From NCBI GenBank assembly GCA_015680685.1, contig MNCI01006604.1, forward strand, positions 62,001-126,000: a DNA stretch of 64,000 nt. Direction: 5' to 3'. Origin of the DNA: Gnetum montanum. Lineage: Eukaryota > Streptophyta > Gnetopsida > Gnetales > Gnetaceae. The position numbers and the translations under genes were made by a program. Positions 23,832 through 35,301 of this stretch are shown piece after piece. Under the pieces are notes generated by a model that saw nothing but the letters and a program-made list of their open reading frames with translations, did no database searches and had not been told where the DNA came from. Position 1 is the stretch's first letter, and every line of letters begins with the position of its first letter.

Positions 23832-25349
23832 CTAAAGCCTTCTTTGCTCATCTCCTATTTGAAGCAACTGATAAAAGCTAATATTGGCTTTGACATGTTT
23901 AAGGTCTTCAATCAAATCATACTCTCCATCATCAATAAAGATTTGTCTCTTTATCCATTTATTAAAAGATTGATTTGGAGTGCTTTTCTCTACTTGATTG
24001 TCTTTACCTTTATTCTTATCTCTTCTATTTGGCTCAAAATCTTTTCTCTTAGTAGATGGATCAGTAATAACATTTGGGGGTCTAGAAGTAGTTAATATTT
24101 CTTTTGATTGGAGATTATATCCATTTTCCTCATTGTTATTACATTCCTCATCTGAAGACATATCTTCTTCAGAACTTGATAGAAAAGAAGTATCTCTAGA
24201 TCCATTGCTAGAAGATTTACATGCATAATGAACATTAGATAACTCATTATCAGATTCAATATCAAGAAAGTTGGACACAATTAAGTCACTTTCATTACCT
24301 TCTTCTGCTAACTTAGTTTCTTGATGTTTATGCTTTCTATTTTTCCTTTTTTCCTTGATATTAACTCTTGCTAATGCTTTTTCAAGCTTCGCTATCTTGT
24401 TAGACATATCTCTCATTAATTTTCTTTTTTCAGATTCTACTCTTTCATGTATTTGCTCTATCTTAACATGAGATGGACCTGGTAAAGCTTTAAATTGAGA
24501 AAAATCTTGCATAGAAATCATAACTCTTTCTTCTCTTTTTTGAATTGCAATATTTTCTTTAGGATTCAAGTTCAACTATTTTTCTAACTGTATAGCTTCA
24601 CTAAAGTAGTCATTTAGTGTAGTTAATTTTGGAGCTCTCCTTAACCAAATTGAAATGTTGGGGTTGATAGTCTTAAGATAAGTTTCTTTAAGCATCTCTT
24701 CTGATGGTCTATATTGTCTTTGAAATAGTCCACAAATTCGTTGAAACTTGATGTTAAAATCTCTAATTGACTCTTTAACCCCTTGCTTAGCTTGTATCAG
24801 CTCACAGTATAGTTGTTGTTGATCTAATTGATTACCAAACTGGGCCAAGAAAATATTCTTCATATCATCTAAAATTGTAATACTATTACTTGGTAAGTTC
24901 GAATACCAAATCTAAGCCATATCCTTTAAATTTGATACAAACAACCTACACGCTTGATTTTCATGTTGAATATTTGCATGAGCTAAAGCTAAATTAAACA
25001 TGTGAATATATTCTTAAGCTAAATAAGCTTTTCTCAGAATGAAAGGCTCAGGAAAATATTTGTAAACTACCTTAGGAATATCATTGTAATTTTGAAATCC
25101 TAATGCTTTAACTCTTTGCCAAACATTTTCCATCCTATTCCTTTGGGTAATTGAACTCTTAGACTTTCTAGATCTTCTCTTATAAATCAATAAACCAGAT
25201 ATAATGGGTGATCTTCTAGTTTTCATACCACTACTTGTTCCCAATTCAAAATTTTTTTTTTGTTCTTCTTCTGATGAAGAATCAGTCTTATAATCAAGAA
25301 TATCTTTTGAAACTTTCAAATTTTTCAAACTATCAATCTTCTTGGTCAT
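23832..25349 (-). pseudogene. Element D gag
   Basis: One minus-strand frame from 25349 to 23832, interrupted by three stops (near 25014, 24905 and 24576). The N-terminal part is basic with serine-rich segments; the capsid core lies at about 24960-24600 with ACRLFVSNLKDM, IWYSNLPSNSI, the FLAQFGNQ segment and IRDFNIKFQRIC. The C-terminal part is a Lys/Glu coiled-coil-like stretch followed by an acidic, Asn/Ser-rich tail. No zinc knuckle is seen; a basic cluster KRKNRKHKHQ may bind RNA instead. Few stops in more than 500 codons suggest moderately recent activity. Confidence 0.82.
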
Positions 25350-25449
25350 GAACTGAAAATAGTATTTAATTTCTTAAGCCCTTATAGTAAGAAATAATTG
25401 TTGATGTGCTAAAATTATAAGGCTTATGAACTTAGAGGCTAAATTTTTA

Positions 25450-25467
25450 GCCCTCCTTCTAGCACCA
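25450..25467 (-). promoter_or_regulatory. Element D probable primer binding site
   Basis: Minus strand, seven bases inside the 5' LTR: TGGTGCTAGAAGGAGGGC. It begins TGG as required for pairing with a tRNA CCA end. The same core (GTGC-AGAAGGAGGGC) stands at the equivalent place in element A. The tRNA species was not identified. Confidence 0.65.
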
Positions 25468-25474
25468 GAAAAAC

Positions 25475-28398
25475 TATTGGCGACCATTTGGGACGTGACC
25501 GCCAACGAGTGTCCTTGAATAGGGTTTAGGTGCTTACTGGTCTCTAGCAAAACCAAGGCCCAGATACCTCCAAATAGACTTAGTAGTTAATGTGAATATG
25601 TGTGTGTGTTCTTGCGGTGTGCAGTTCTGAAATATGAAATGATTGCATTGTGTGTAAACTACAAATGACTTATCTTAAAGAGATTCAGCCAACTTTGCCA
25701 AGTACTGTGATTTGTTGAGAGTTCCTATTTTGTTCAATTACCTAGTCTACGCAGTCCTTATAATACCTACTTGTAACAAATAAAATTTTGAAAAAACATT
25801 TAAGCACAACTCCGCGAATCTACTTCTAATTTTCCCCAGAGAAAGAGATAGTTCCACAAGAAAACTAGAAATAGAGCAAGATTCAATGGAAATAGACAGA
25901 AAAGAAAGTAGAGTTGCGTGGACCTCAAATATTTAAACAAGGTAAAATGACATGAGTAAACACTTCGCAATAAAGCTATCCGAAATTCAATAACTACGAA
26001 TTGTTCAAAATTCCAAGGCTCAAATAAGAAATTTCTTCAAGAAAATCCTACTATGCTACCAAAAAATTGTTGCGTAAACTACCACATACAAGACTCCATT
26101 TTGGCTAGATAATGGATGTCAACAATTGCATTCAACAGAACCTTCAAAATACTTGACAATTTCTAATTGAAATACCATAGAGATTCACTTTAAAGATAAA
26201 ATAAAACTATTCTGGTCCCATCAATATACCAAAGATTTTCTGAACCCTCTTGGCTATTAAATTGTTCAACGGCATGACTACAAGTAGAGGCTCTCTTACA
26301 ACAATCCCAATAGCAGTTCTTATATGTTGTACATTAATCAAATTTACTACTAAAATGCTCCTAAGGCTTTTAAACACAAGCGCTTCTATGGAAAAATTTA
26401 ATAGAAATTTCTATCATGCAACAAGAACAATAAGAGCAATCTAAAAATCCAAAAATTACTTGCCAAGGATGATACTATCTAAACCACTAGCTAATCAATT
26501 TAAACAAAATAAAAAAAAACATAACTCATAGGACTATGACAAAGAGGCTGAAATCTTTTCTTCAGCAAGCCATCTTACAAGCAATCTTTCACACTTTCTT
26601 CTTTACAAATGCTCTTCCCAAGACCCAAAGTGTGTCTCCAATTGAGAGCCCCAAGTGCTAGCTAGTAGTCTTCCAAAGTGTGATATCAATGTCTTCTCCC
26701 AAGTCCTCCAAAGTGTGTTGTCTTCCCGCCCCCGCCCCCCTTTTTTCTTCTAACCCCTAAAGCTTTTTTATAGGGTTCAAAGGTAGTTACATTATAAAAT
26801 ATCTTAGCTAATTTCTCTCCCAAGTAACTTGCCCAACAAGTTAGGAAGTTGGGAAGTTAGGAGAAAATCATGCTAACATTAGCATGTGTCTTTACATATT
26901 TTTAAAAAATAAAAATTAAAGCTAAGGAGCTTCATTTAATTGATATTATATATATATATATATTTTAATTAGTTTATTAAATATTTTAACCACTGATGCT
27001 TTCATAAAGTTATAAACGAGTGGTAGTAATAAGATATACACCTTGTTGTAAATGTGGGTGAAAGCGGCATACGATCTTTAGAGTCAATGGCTAAAAATAA
27101 ATCTTCTTCATCTTCCCTATACTGGTAAATTGCATGGATAATCAGTAACAATTCCAAGAATAGCAAGTGTAATTGGTTGGTTTGTTTTCCTTTTTCTTAT
27201 CTCTGCGCAAAACCTGTAAGAAGCAACACATGCTCTAACCCGTTCCCGGTGTTGACTCCTGCAATTGCGATTTGCTGGACACAGCCATACTGCTGGAGTT
27301 AACATACAACACCGACCCTGACCTCTTCTTGTTTCTGTAACCCATCTCATGCTGATATCTTGAATCTAAATTTCTTGCTTGCCGTATATAAAATATGTCT
27401 ATTATAGAAATATCCAAGAAAGTAGCAAACAAGAACGGATCAATAACGTGGGCCTTTCTGGTGGTTACTGGTGCTTATGACTGCCATTTTCAAACAAGGT
27501 GTGCAGGCACATCATTTTTGGGATAGTGCGCAGTGGCATCGTCAGATTGGCCCCTACGGTTGCGACGACTCTGAGGAGGAGGAGTTGCTGTTTGGAGCTC
27601 TAAATTTAGGTTAGACTGTGGTGATCTACGACGCCGGTGTGGACATTGCCAACGACCTCTTGTACAGGGGCAGTAGTGATTCTTGGACTATGGACTGTGC
27701 CTGCGGCACTCACGATGATGATGGAAAGCGTATGATCGCTTGTGACGTTCACGAGGTTTGGCAGCATACTTGCTATGGTGGCATCGTTGACTTCGATGAT
27801 ATTCTATAGTGTTTCCTGTGCACCCGGTGTTGCAAAATTGTTTTTATGGAGGAATAATAGTGCCCCATTGAAAACGTGACAATTTGGTCATAGAAACTCT
27901 GCAACAACACCAGATTAGCTCCAATCTAGAAACAAAGCAACAACTCCATGACTCTTTTCCTGTCAATTGCAGAAATTTCATTCATTTTTTTCCTAAAATA
28001 CCTTGCCAATGCGTACAGTGGCTATGAACCACTCTTTGTTGTATAAACTTTCTTTGAAATCTTATAATGGTGAATCTAATAAGGTTAATTTTAATTTCTT
28101 ATTGTTGTATTCAGGAATGGGATTGTTAGCTCTTTCTAACCGATAAAGCTTTCCAATCTCTTTTCAATCTTCCCCTCACATAGGAGCATTGGTATCATTT
28201 GAAAGTTGAAACATTTCTGTAGCCTTTTGTTAGTGTCTTCTTTTGCTATAGGTTCACCAAGCAAATTTCCAAATGAAACTTCTAACATTATGCATATCAA
28301 TAAGACACAACCGTCGTATTTTTTATTTGAATATTTTCTTTGTCTCATTCATATTTTATCACCTTTGCTGTTCCATGAAATGGCTAAATGAGCCAACA
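25475..28398 (-). repeat. Element D 5' LTR
   Basis: 2924 bp. Compared with 20133-22879 it has an additional ~175 bp (26517-26691) and otherwise scattered substitutions. Inner end CCAATA next to the primer site; outer end next to CATTC. TA microsatellite at 26945-26962. Confidence 0.9.
27504..27832 (+). pseudogene. Captured PHD-finger gene fragment (right LTR copy)
   Basis: Second copy of the fragment at 21986-22314, same strand and frame. It reads HFWDSAQWHRQIGPYGCDD, EEEELLFGALN, one stop, VDIANDLLYRGSSDSW, then DCACGTHDDDGKRM, ACDVHEVWQHTC, and FLCTRCC. Here the CAC knuckle and the VWQHTC segment are intact, unlike the left copy, while both share His in place of Cys at CD-x-C, so that change predates the split of the two LTRs. 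Since both LTRs have it, the fragment was part of the LTR of the parental element. Confidence 0.82.
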
Positions 28399-28403
28399 CA
28401 TTC

Positions 28404-29077
28404 CTCACATATGTTAAACTTATTGGTATGGCTAAGTGTGATTTAGGCATGAGATATTTATTTTTATAATTTTCACTCGTTTCTTTATCTATAGATTAAT
28501 TGATTAAAGGAAGGACTAAATATTTAATTTTACTAATTCATTTTCAAAACTATCCTAAAATGCAACATCTATTCTACTTTTCATACACATCTTGCATGTA
28601 TATTAACATTACTAGGTTACCAAATGTTTACTACTACATATACCAAGCATCCAATATTGGGATTACCAAGCATTAGTATATTATGCTTAAAGTGGTTGAC
28701 TTGCATTACTTATGAATTATAATATTAAATGCTTAAAGATTAGAAAGTAAATTACATTCAAAGTAAAATTTTGAAAAATAAAATTTAACTAATCCAAGTG
28801 CTACAATGAATAAAGGAAATCTCAATTTTATTATGATTCATGAAATTGTGTCTAGGTACATATTTCACTCAAAGAAAATGTTATACAATCAATTCAATCC
28901 ACACTAAAGGTACTCAAGGGAAACGTTTTGCTAAGTTCTATAGAAAGAAAATGTAGCAATTTATCTAAGGAATCAAGAAAATGGTGTCATAAACATGGTT
29001 GGTGTATTCTAAGATGTGTCAATGGGGCTGCATCAATGGGCATGCATTGATGTAGCTACCATATTTATGCTTCATCA
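28404..29077 (-). repeat. Element C 3' LTR, inner segment
   Basis: Continues the LTR begun at 19984. It matches the G LTRs in order: 'ggattaccaagca', 'gtgctacaatgaa', 'gtgtctaggtacat..cactcaaa', ending ATGCTTCATCA. The two segments add up to about 823 bp, close to 861-883 bp in element G. Confidence 0.83.
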
Positions 29078-29639
29078 TACCAACACAACTGACTAAGCAC
29101 TTGTCCTTAAGTAAGAAAAATTGGAATTGGGTTTCTTATAAAATTTGGAAAAGTATTGAACTAACTAATTGAATAACTTTAATAAACAAAATAACTTTTT
29201 ATTTCTAGGTTGTATGGATTATAAAAATGAGTTCAATTTACAACAAATTAGGATACTTGAACAAAATTTGATAGATGCCTATTGAATAGATAGAGACAAG
29301 ATGAAATATTTACATCATGCCTAGAGGAGAAGGCTTTTATCATGTGGAGGGTCCTTCATCATGTCCCAACACTTCTAAAGGTCTAGCTTGTCCTGTTGCT
29401 ACCAAAAATTAAAAGGCATCCATTAGTACCTGCATCTACAAGTCTTTACCTTAAGGGTTGTGAATAGTCTAGGCTACTTCACCTAGATGTGCCGGTGCTA
29501 GAATATCCCAAGAAGAGCATGATAGCATAGAAAACATATCCTGCATATTAACAAACTAGGCTAAAACTTATTTACGTTCAATAGTGAATATATGAACAAG
29601 AATTTAGAGCTCCTTGTAGTCACTTATTCTCTTACTTAG
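29078..29639 (-). other. Element C polypurine-tract region and 3' UTR
   Basis: The minus strand just before the LTR reads GTTGTGTTGGTA, a degraded form of element G's GTTGTGGGGGTA. The rest is AT-rich without a readable frame. Confidence 0.55.
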
Positions 29640-30582
29640 GTTCTTAGCAATAGATTGTTGATTAGTGAATTTGCTTTTGGGAACTTACAGTATCATGTTG
29701 GCCACTTCCAAATTTTGTTTAGTATCTCTTTGAAGCTTGAACTTTGCATCATAAAGGAGGTAAGAGTTAATCATCTACTTTTTAAGTTCTGTCCAAGGTC
29801 TTATTGCTATTAGCATTGTAATCTTTTCATATTAGAGGTTGGCAAGCTCCATGCATTCAATACATTCCTTGATGTATAAATTTTTTAGGAAAATATCCAA
29901 TTGTTTATATGTGTTAAGTTCATCATAGATGGACTGCCATACATCTTCTCTTTGTTGGATTTATTGAAGGATCTCATTCACCTTTGCCTTAGCTAACTTT
30001 ATTTCCATTTCATTCATCTCTTTAAGCATCCTAACTTCATTCCTATAGTGGTTTTTAACATGTTCATATTTTAGAGATTCATTCTTATAGGTAGCAATAT
30101 CAATTATATTCTTTTGCAAAGGTTTTGAATCTCCTACATCAAGATATTCTTTCTTTCTATAGCCAACCTCCTCAAGTCCAAGTTTACCTTGGCAAGTTGT
30201 TCCTACTATTGATGAATGTACTCCACCATTTGATCGTTTTGCTACTCAACATTTCATAGGTGATGGTTATCATGGGTTAGAACTAGGTTTTATTTGCAAG
30301 CTTAATGAAGATCATGATTAGTAGTATTTACCATTACTTCTAATAGTGAGACATGAAAGATTATCTTTCTTAGCATTTTCAGCCTCATGGTATTGCTGAT
30401 GAAGCTAGTGGAAAGCTTCATATCTAGTAAGATCTCACCTAACATTGGTAGGATTAGATAACGTAACTCTAAGTTTTGTAACCTCAACAACCAATCATTA
30501 ATTTATGGGAAGTGGCATCCTTGAGTTGCAGATTTGCAATTAGTAGCTTACTCCTTATCTCCAATAGCTATAACTAGGTTGT
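29640..30582 (-). pseudogene. Element C extra ORF, 3' part
   Basis: The minus strand encodes a worn, charged helical protein; the clearest piece (about 30120-29920) reads YKNESLKYEHVKN, MLKEMNEMEIKLAKAKVNEI and QQREDVWQSIYDE, typical coiled coil. Frames shift and stops are frequent. The 5' half of this ORF lies at 48637-49330, across element A: the reading frame ending LPEDILAT at 48637 runs directly into the sequence left of 30583 once A and one copy of its 5-bp duplication are removed. Athila-like elements often carry such an ORF after integrase. No function can be named. Confidence 0.6.
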
Positions 30583-31799
30583 TGTACCATCCGAAATCGT
30601 CGATCTCCGGATGGAAGGAAACAGAGACCGTGGGATCACCGGACATGCATAGAAGACCCTACCTTCGCCTGAGGGTGAGCTAGAATGAATGAAAGTAGAG
30701 TACCCTAGGTGGTCCGCACGCGGATCAGACAAGGATTTCCCCAAACGTACACCGAAGTGCTATACGCTGGGTTATACTTAAACAGCGTAACAGGCGTAAA
30801 TCAGAGCATAAACAGTGTAACCGATGCAAACAGAGCGTAACGTAAATGAGCAAAAATAGAATACATGCAACAATTAATGCAAATTGTAAACTATTTTGGG
30901 AAGAAAATGTAACAATGGCATTACAGAATGAAAGTACAATGCACCGATCTAATGCAGTTGTGATTGGAACATAAGGCGGACAAAAAGCCCTGGTGGATGT
31001 AAGGATAATTGTGGCTGGTTCACACTATAGGCACAGCGTAGAGGCTGTATGCTTAGCGTACAGGGTTGTCCAGAGTAAAAGGTTTTGTGCTCTGGTTCGC
31101 AGCATCTCTACTCTCTCGTGTGCTCAGGGAATTTTTGCCAACTGACCTGGATCTAGTGCAAAAATTGGGCTTTTATACAGGGTTTTGATGGCGGACTGGG
31201 GTTGGGAGACACATGGCATGTTGACAGGGTGCAAGAGCGTAAAATTTACAAGTGTACAATATGTTACATTTGCTGGGCATATACGTTGAGCGTATACGTT
31301 GTATCAGATGAGCATAGACTATGGGTGTATACATTGGATGTAGATGTCATGGACGCTGGCGTTATCGCTGTTGGATGCTGGGCGTATACGCTGGGGCGTA
31401 TATGCTGATGGACGCTGGAGTCTATGCTTGGCATATACGCTGCTGGATACTGGGCATATACACTGATGGTTGCTACCTTGTACCAAGTCTTGTTCTGCAA
31501 TGCTGTTTCCATGTCGTCTCCGGGGATTTTATTGCCGGGTGTATGCATCCGTTGTACCTGCTGAGTGTATATGTGAGGCGTGTACGCTAGGAATGTACAC
31601 ATGGGCGTATACGCTAGGTGTATACGCTGAGACCGCATACTTGGACGTATACGCTGACACTGCATACTTGGTGAAAATTAAATATTTTGATCTCCGAAGT
31701 TGCCATGTGTCACACTAGATGTAGCTGTGGTTGTCTGTGGGCCCCAAGGACCTGGTTGGTGTTGGACAAGTACTAAGCTCCAAATTTTGTGGTGTTTCA
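30583..31799 (-). repeat. Element A 3' LTR
   Basis: 1217 bp matching 47432-48636. The region 31264-31665 is full of GCGTATACGC-type palindromes, which also generate spurious long ORFs on both strands. Plus-strand start TGTACCATCC, end TGTTTCA. Confidence 0.9.
31264..31665. repeat. GCGTATACGC palindrome cluster in A LTR
   Basis: Repeated GGGCGTATACGCTG, GACGTATACGCTG and decayed forms (GCATATACGC, GTGTATACGC), spaced about 12-40 bases apart. The 14-mer CAGCGTATACGCTG is its own reverse complement. Many copies differ by C/T or G/A changes at CpG. The same cluster is at 48120-48500. Confidence 0.85.
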
Positions 31800-31813
31800 T
31801 TGGCCCCTCTTTG
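31800..31813 (-). promoter_or_regulatory. Element A polypurine tract
   Basis: Minus strand CAAAGAGGGGCCAA immediately before TGAAACACC. The B' element has the near-identical tract AAAGAGGGGCCAC at the same place. Confidence 0.88.
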
Positions 31814-32830
31814 TTGACGTTTAGAGGAATCGACCCAAGAAGCGTCGACAAAAAAGTGCAAAACACCACAAGCAACTTAATAGAGGCATTGTTCGTTGCC
31901 ACTTGACTAGACGCCATCGCACCGTGTTCAGTAGTACATGGGATTGGGAAAGTGGGATTTGTAACTGGTAGGAGAATGGGGATTGTGGGGACTAGTAAAT
32001 GCCCAAGGGATTGTGCTTGGTGAGAAGGGGATGCTCTGGTGTGTGTCATGCTGATCCTTGTCAATAGCCATCATTTAGCAGACTTGGAATCCAGACATGT
32101 GATGTGCGTCCCTTGGTGGAACAAGACTGTTGGGTAGTGTTCAAGAGAACTTGCTGGCAAGGCCAAAGCCACGGGAGGATGTGTTACATTCTTTGGAGGA
32201 ACAGGGCCCTTGTTTAGTGTTTAAGGGAAACCTATTAATAGAGAGCCAAAGCCATGTAATTGTATGTTTCCAGATTGTTTTTAGCATGAGTACTTGTATT
32301 CAAGACAATTGCCTTCCTGCCTGGGGCTTGTTTTTTTTTGGGAGAAAAATTTGTTTTGATTGCGTACTCATGCTCAAGTGCTACATTGTGTCTTGCAACT
32401 GCTTAAAAGTATTAGAGTGCACAACGGTATGCTTGAATTTTTGAGTGTACTGGGTGTATTAGACATGTGGCTGAGTAGAGTGTGTCAGTGAATAGATAGA
32501 GAGTGTATCGGGAGATGGGGATGTACTAACGAATTTTTTGATTTAGTTTTGCCATGTGTGCTGTGAACATTGTCCCATCTTGCTACTTGTGATGAAGTGC
32601 ATTCTTGTGCAGAAACCTATGGGTGTCATCTTGCAAACATGACTCCAAGGAAACAAGAAAACCATGAGTGAATAACATAGCTTAGACTTACACAGCTACA
32701 GATGGAACAAAGATGCTGAAGGAGATTTCCAGGTACTATATACGAATGGCCGCAGCGTTGGTAGGATTGTCTGATGGCGAGCGATGTAGTGATGAAGTTT
32801 GAATGTGGCCGCGGATTGAGGAACCAGAGA
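31814..32830 (-). other. Element A 3' untranslated region
   Basis: About 1 kb without a credible ORF. Includes an imperfect tandem duplication at about 32112-32265 (two units with GGAACA, CTTGT/CTGTT, GTGTT-AAG and GCCAAAGCCA in order). Confidence 0.5.
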
Positions 32831-33170
32831 CGAACTTACCAGTTTATAGTCTTGGCAAACTATCATGGGTTAGTTTTATGTCGTAACCCATTGGACATTG
32901 CCTGTTTAGCGTCGTGGTGGACGTTGCATTGCCAGTTTCTAGTCTTAGCGGACCATAAAGAGGCAAACTAGTTTATAGTCTTAGCGGACTCTAACGAGTG
33001 TGACTGTGGCAGTTTACTATTATCCCGGACGGGCGCTAGTTTATCGTCATTGCAGACACAGTGTGGTATCAGTTTATTGTCATGATGCCGAGACGAGCTG
33101 TGGTATCATTTTTAAGTCATAATACAGGACTGTTCTGTGGTATCAGTTTACAGTCGTGACTCCAGGACTC
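32831..33170. repeat. AGTTTATAGTC-type repeat cluster 1 (element A)
   Basis: About eight degenerate units of 30-50 bp with a core like AGTTTATAGTCTTAGCGGAC (clear at 32831, 32934, 32971, 33021, 33050, 33081, 33145). It lies between integrase and the 3' UTR. Equivalent cluster in B': 57545-57785. Confidence 0.8.
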
Positions 33171-33190
33171 GCACGTACCTGAGCTTGTAC

Positions 33191-34293
33191 TCAAATGTAG
33201 AACGGTTTTAGGAACAAGTGATTGGCTGGATTGGCAAGCTCATTCCCTTCCATATCAGCTAGCTTAAATGCTCCGTTGTCAAATGCTTTGGTGACCAAGT
33301 AAGGCCCTTCCCAGTTGGCTGAGAATTTATCCGAGTGTTCCCGAACAGCCTTAAGTACAAGGTCGCCTTCTTTGATAGGGCACTTATGGATGTCGTACCG
33401 ATGTTGTTGCCATTGTTATTTTTGATACCATTCAATCTGATCGAGTGTGTGTATGCGTTCTTCCTCCACTGAGTCCAAGTCAATGATGCACAAATCACTG
33501 TTCTGCCCATCGTCGAGGAGTCTGGAAAGTGTGATCCTTAAAGATGTTACCTGTAATTATAAAGGTAAAATAGCTTTTCAACCATAAACAAGACTATATG
33601 GTATGTTACCTATTGAATTTCGATGTGTAGTACGATATGCCCACAATGCGTATACCAATTGTTCGTGCCATCTTCGCTTGCTTTGGGTAAGCATCCTTTT
33701 GAGTATTGTAATAATCATTTTTTTTGTCACCTCTGCTTGCCCATTGCTCTGAGGATAGTAAGGGGATGAAAATGAGTGTTTGATCCCTAGACTGTCACAA
33801 AAGGTTTTGGTCTTGGCATTGCTAAATTGTGGCCCGTTACAATGCTAAAGCGGGTTACAATGTTTTCGAGAACGAAATTGCATACATGTTTAGATGTGGT
33901 TTTGCAAAGGGGAGCGGCTTCTACCCACTTTGTAAAATATTTTGTTGTGGTTATAATATAACTATGCCCTACAGAAGATTAGGGTGTTATTGGGCCGATA
34001 AGGTCCAACCCCCACTTTTGAAAGGACCATGTGATTTGCGCCGTATGCAACTCATTTGGTGGGACATGGCTTAGATTGCTATGTTTTTGACAAGAACTAC
34101 ATGTTTTAGCCTTGGAGAGACAGTCATATTCCATGTGTGGCCAATAGTAGCCTAAATGCCTTATCTTCGTTGCCATGGCTTTTGGCGCTATGTGTCCTCC
34201 GCATAGGCCCTCGTATATCTGTTCAACAATGGTTTGGGCATCGGTACTGCTAACACATGTTAGCAATATGCCTTCGTAGGATCTACGACACAA
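33191..34293 (-). pseudogene. Element A integrase
   Basis: Minus-strand integrase broken by frame shifts. The zinc-binding part (34293-33979) shows GGHIAPKAMATKIRHLGYYW and KTCSSCQKH, an HHCC finger. The core retains YFTKWVEAAP, SPYYPQSNGQAEV with the catalytic Glu, and ALWAYRTTHR. The first catalytic Asp is replaced (TTKYFTKW where TDYFTKW is usual) and the frame breaks at the second (before NGPQFSN), so it cannot be active. The C-terminal module reads NWEGPYLVTKAFDNGAF and ends LFLKPFYI, stop at 33191. Confidence 0.88.
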
Positions 34294-34329
34294 TGTGTCC
34301 CCTACCAGGGTATACTGCTTAGAGCATTT

Positions 34330-35301
34330 TCATACTGCATCCTTTTGTGCATTTGTTAGATGTCGTGGTGTTTTGCCATGTAGAAGGTAGTCTTTTATGT
34401 CATCATACCATTCTATCGAGTGTGTTGTACTAACAGATGCGATTGGCAACGTGTCAAGAGTATCGGTTAGTGGTTCGTCACAACTGGTTACGAAGCTTGG
34501 TAATGCATGGAACATGTTTGGCGATATGTTTAACGCTAATGTGGCTAACGTGTCTACGATGGTGTTATCATTTCTAGAAACATGTTGCACATCGATGTTT
34601 ACAAATCACCTCATTAAGTGTTTTGCTAAGTCACAGTATGGTTGTAAATGTTGGGCTTTGCATGTATAAACATCTATCACTTGGTTTAAGACCAGTTGTG
34701 AGTCTCCTCTGACTACAAGCCGTGTGATGTCCGAAGCCAGTGCTACCACGAGACCTCTAAGGAGACCTTCGTACTTTGCCATGTTGTTGGTACAATGAAA
34801 GTTGAAATGATAGGCAAAGGATCTGATCTCCCCAAAGCGATAGGTGATGACAGTGGCAGCACTTCCCCCTCGAGAGGTGGATGCTCTATCAAAGTTTAGA
34901 ATGGCATCTTAGTCGTTGGGCACTACGTCTATTGTGCTTATATTCTCATCCGGGAATTCTGGCTCTATTATCACTTGATCGTGCGTTGGTGACGTGGCCA
35001 TTTGACTTGCTATGGCTTGACGTTTAATTGATGATTGTGCTATGTAGTGCAGGTCAAATTTAGCTATCATGGCTTTCCAGCGGGCTATTTGACTCATTTC
35101 GTAAATGTTTCCTGTGATGGCCCTGAGCACATTATCCTTGTAAATTATATTAACTTGTTTACGGAATAGGTAATGTTGCCATTTTCTCAAAGAGAAGACC
35201 AAGGCTAAACAGGACCTCTCCATGCCGTTATACTTTTTCTCGCGGGCAACTAATGCATGGCTTAAGTAATATACAGGGACTTCGGTTCCGTCATCTTATT
35301 T
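34330..35301 (-). pseudogene. Element A dual RNase H region
   Basis: Directly after RT, the minus strand encodes the Gypsy-type RNase H remnant (VYYLSHALVARE, LALVFSLRKWQHYLF; 35280-34909) and, beyond it, a second RNase H-like domain of the archaeal/plant type (FDRASTSRGGSAA, NNMAKYEGLLRGL, VVRGDSQLVLNQV; about 34905-34600), then DVQHVSRNDNTIVDTLA. Two consecutive RNase H domains are diagnostic of the Tat lineage. One stop (34907) and a few changes at expected acidic positions (DRAST for DGAST) indicate decay. Confidence 0.85.

Larger units (their letters stand above)
20133..28398 (-). mobile_element. Element D: gag-protease LTR retrotransposon with giant LTRs
   Basis: An 8,266-bp element in minus orientation inserted in element C's LTR. 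Perfect 5-bp target-site duplication CATTC (20128-20132 and 28399-28403). LTRs of 2747 and 2924 bp begin TGTTGGC and end CCAATA in element sense. The 2.6-kb interior encodes gag and an aspartic protease and then goes straight to the polypurine tract: no RT, RNase H or integrase. More than two thirds of the element is therefore LTR. Each LTR includes a PHD-finger gene fragment on the plus strand. A third LTR of the family starts at 63528. Confidence 0.9.

Noticed and set aside
25475-25500. TGGCGACCATTTGGGAC on the plus strand looks like a primer binding site for a plus-oriented element
   Set aside because: It is the LTR end itself, present in all three D-family LTRs; gag and protease run on the minus strand and the polypurine tract is at 22880.
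31264-31718. Overlapping open frames of 80-130 codons on both strands, rich in repeated Tyr/Val or Pro/Ser
   Set aside because: They arise from translating the GCGTATACGC palindrome cluster in the LTR; the same frames recur at 48180-48510 in the other LTR.
32774-32971. Plus-strand 65-codon frame near the end of element A
   Set aside because: Overlaps the AGTTTATAGTC repeat cluster and has no homologue in B'.
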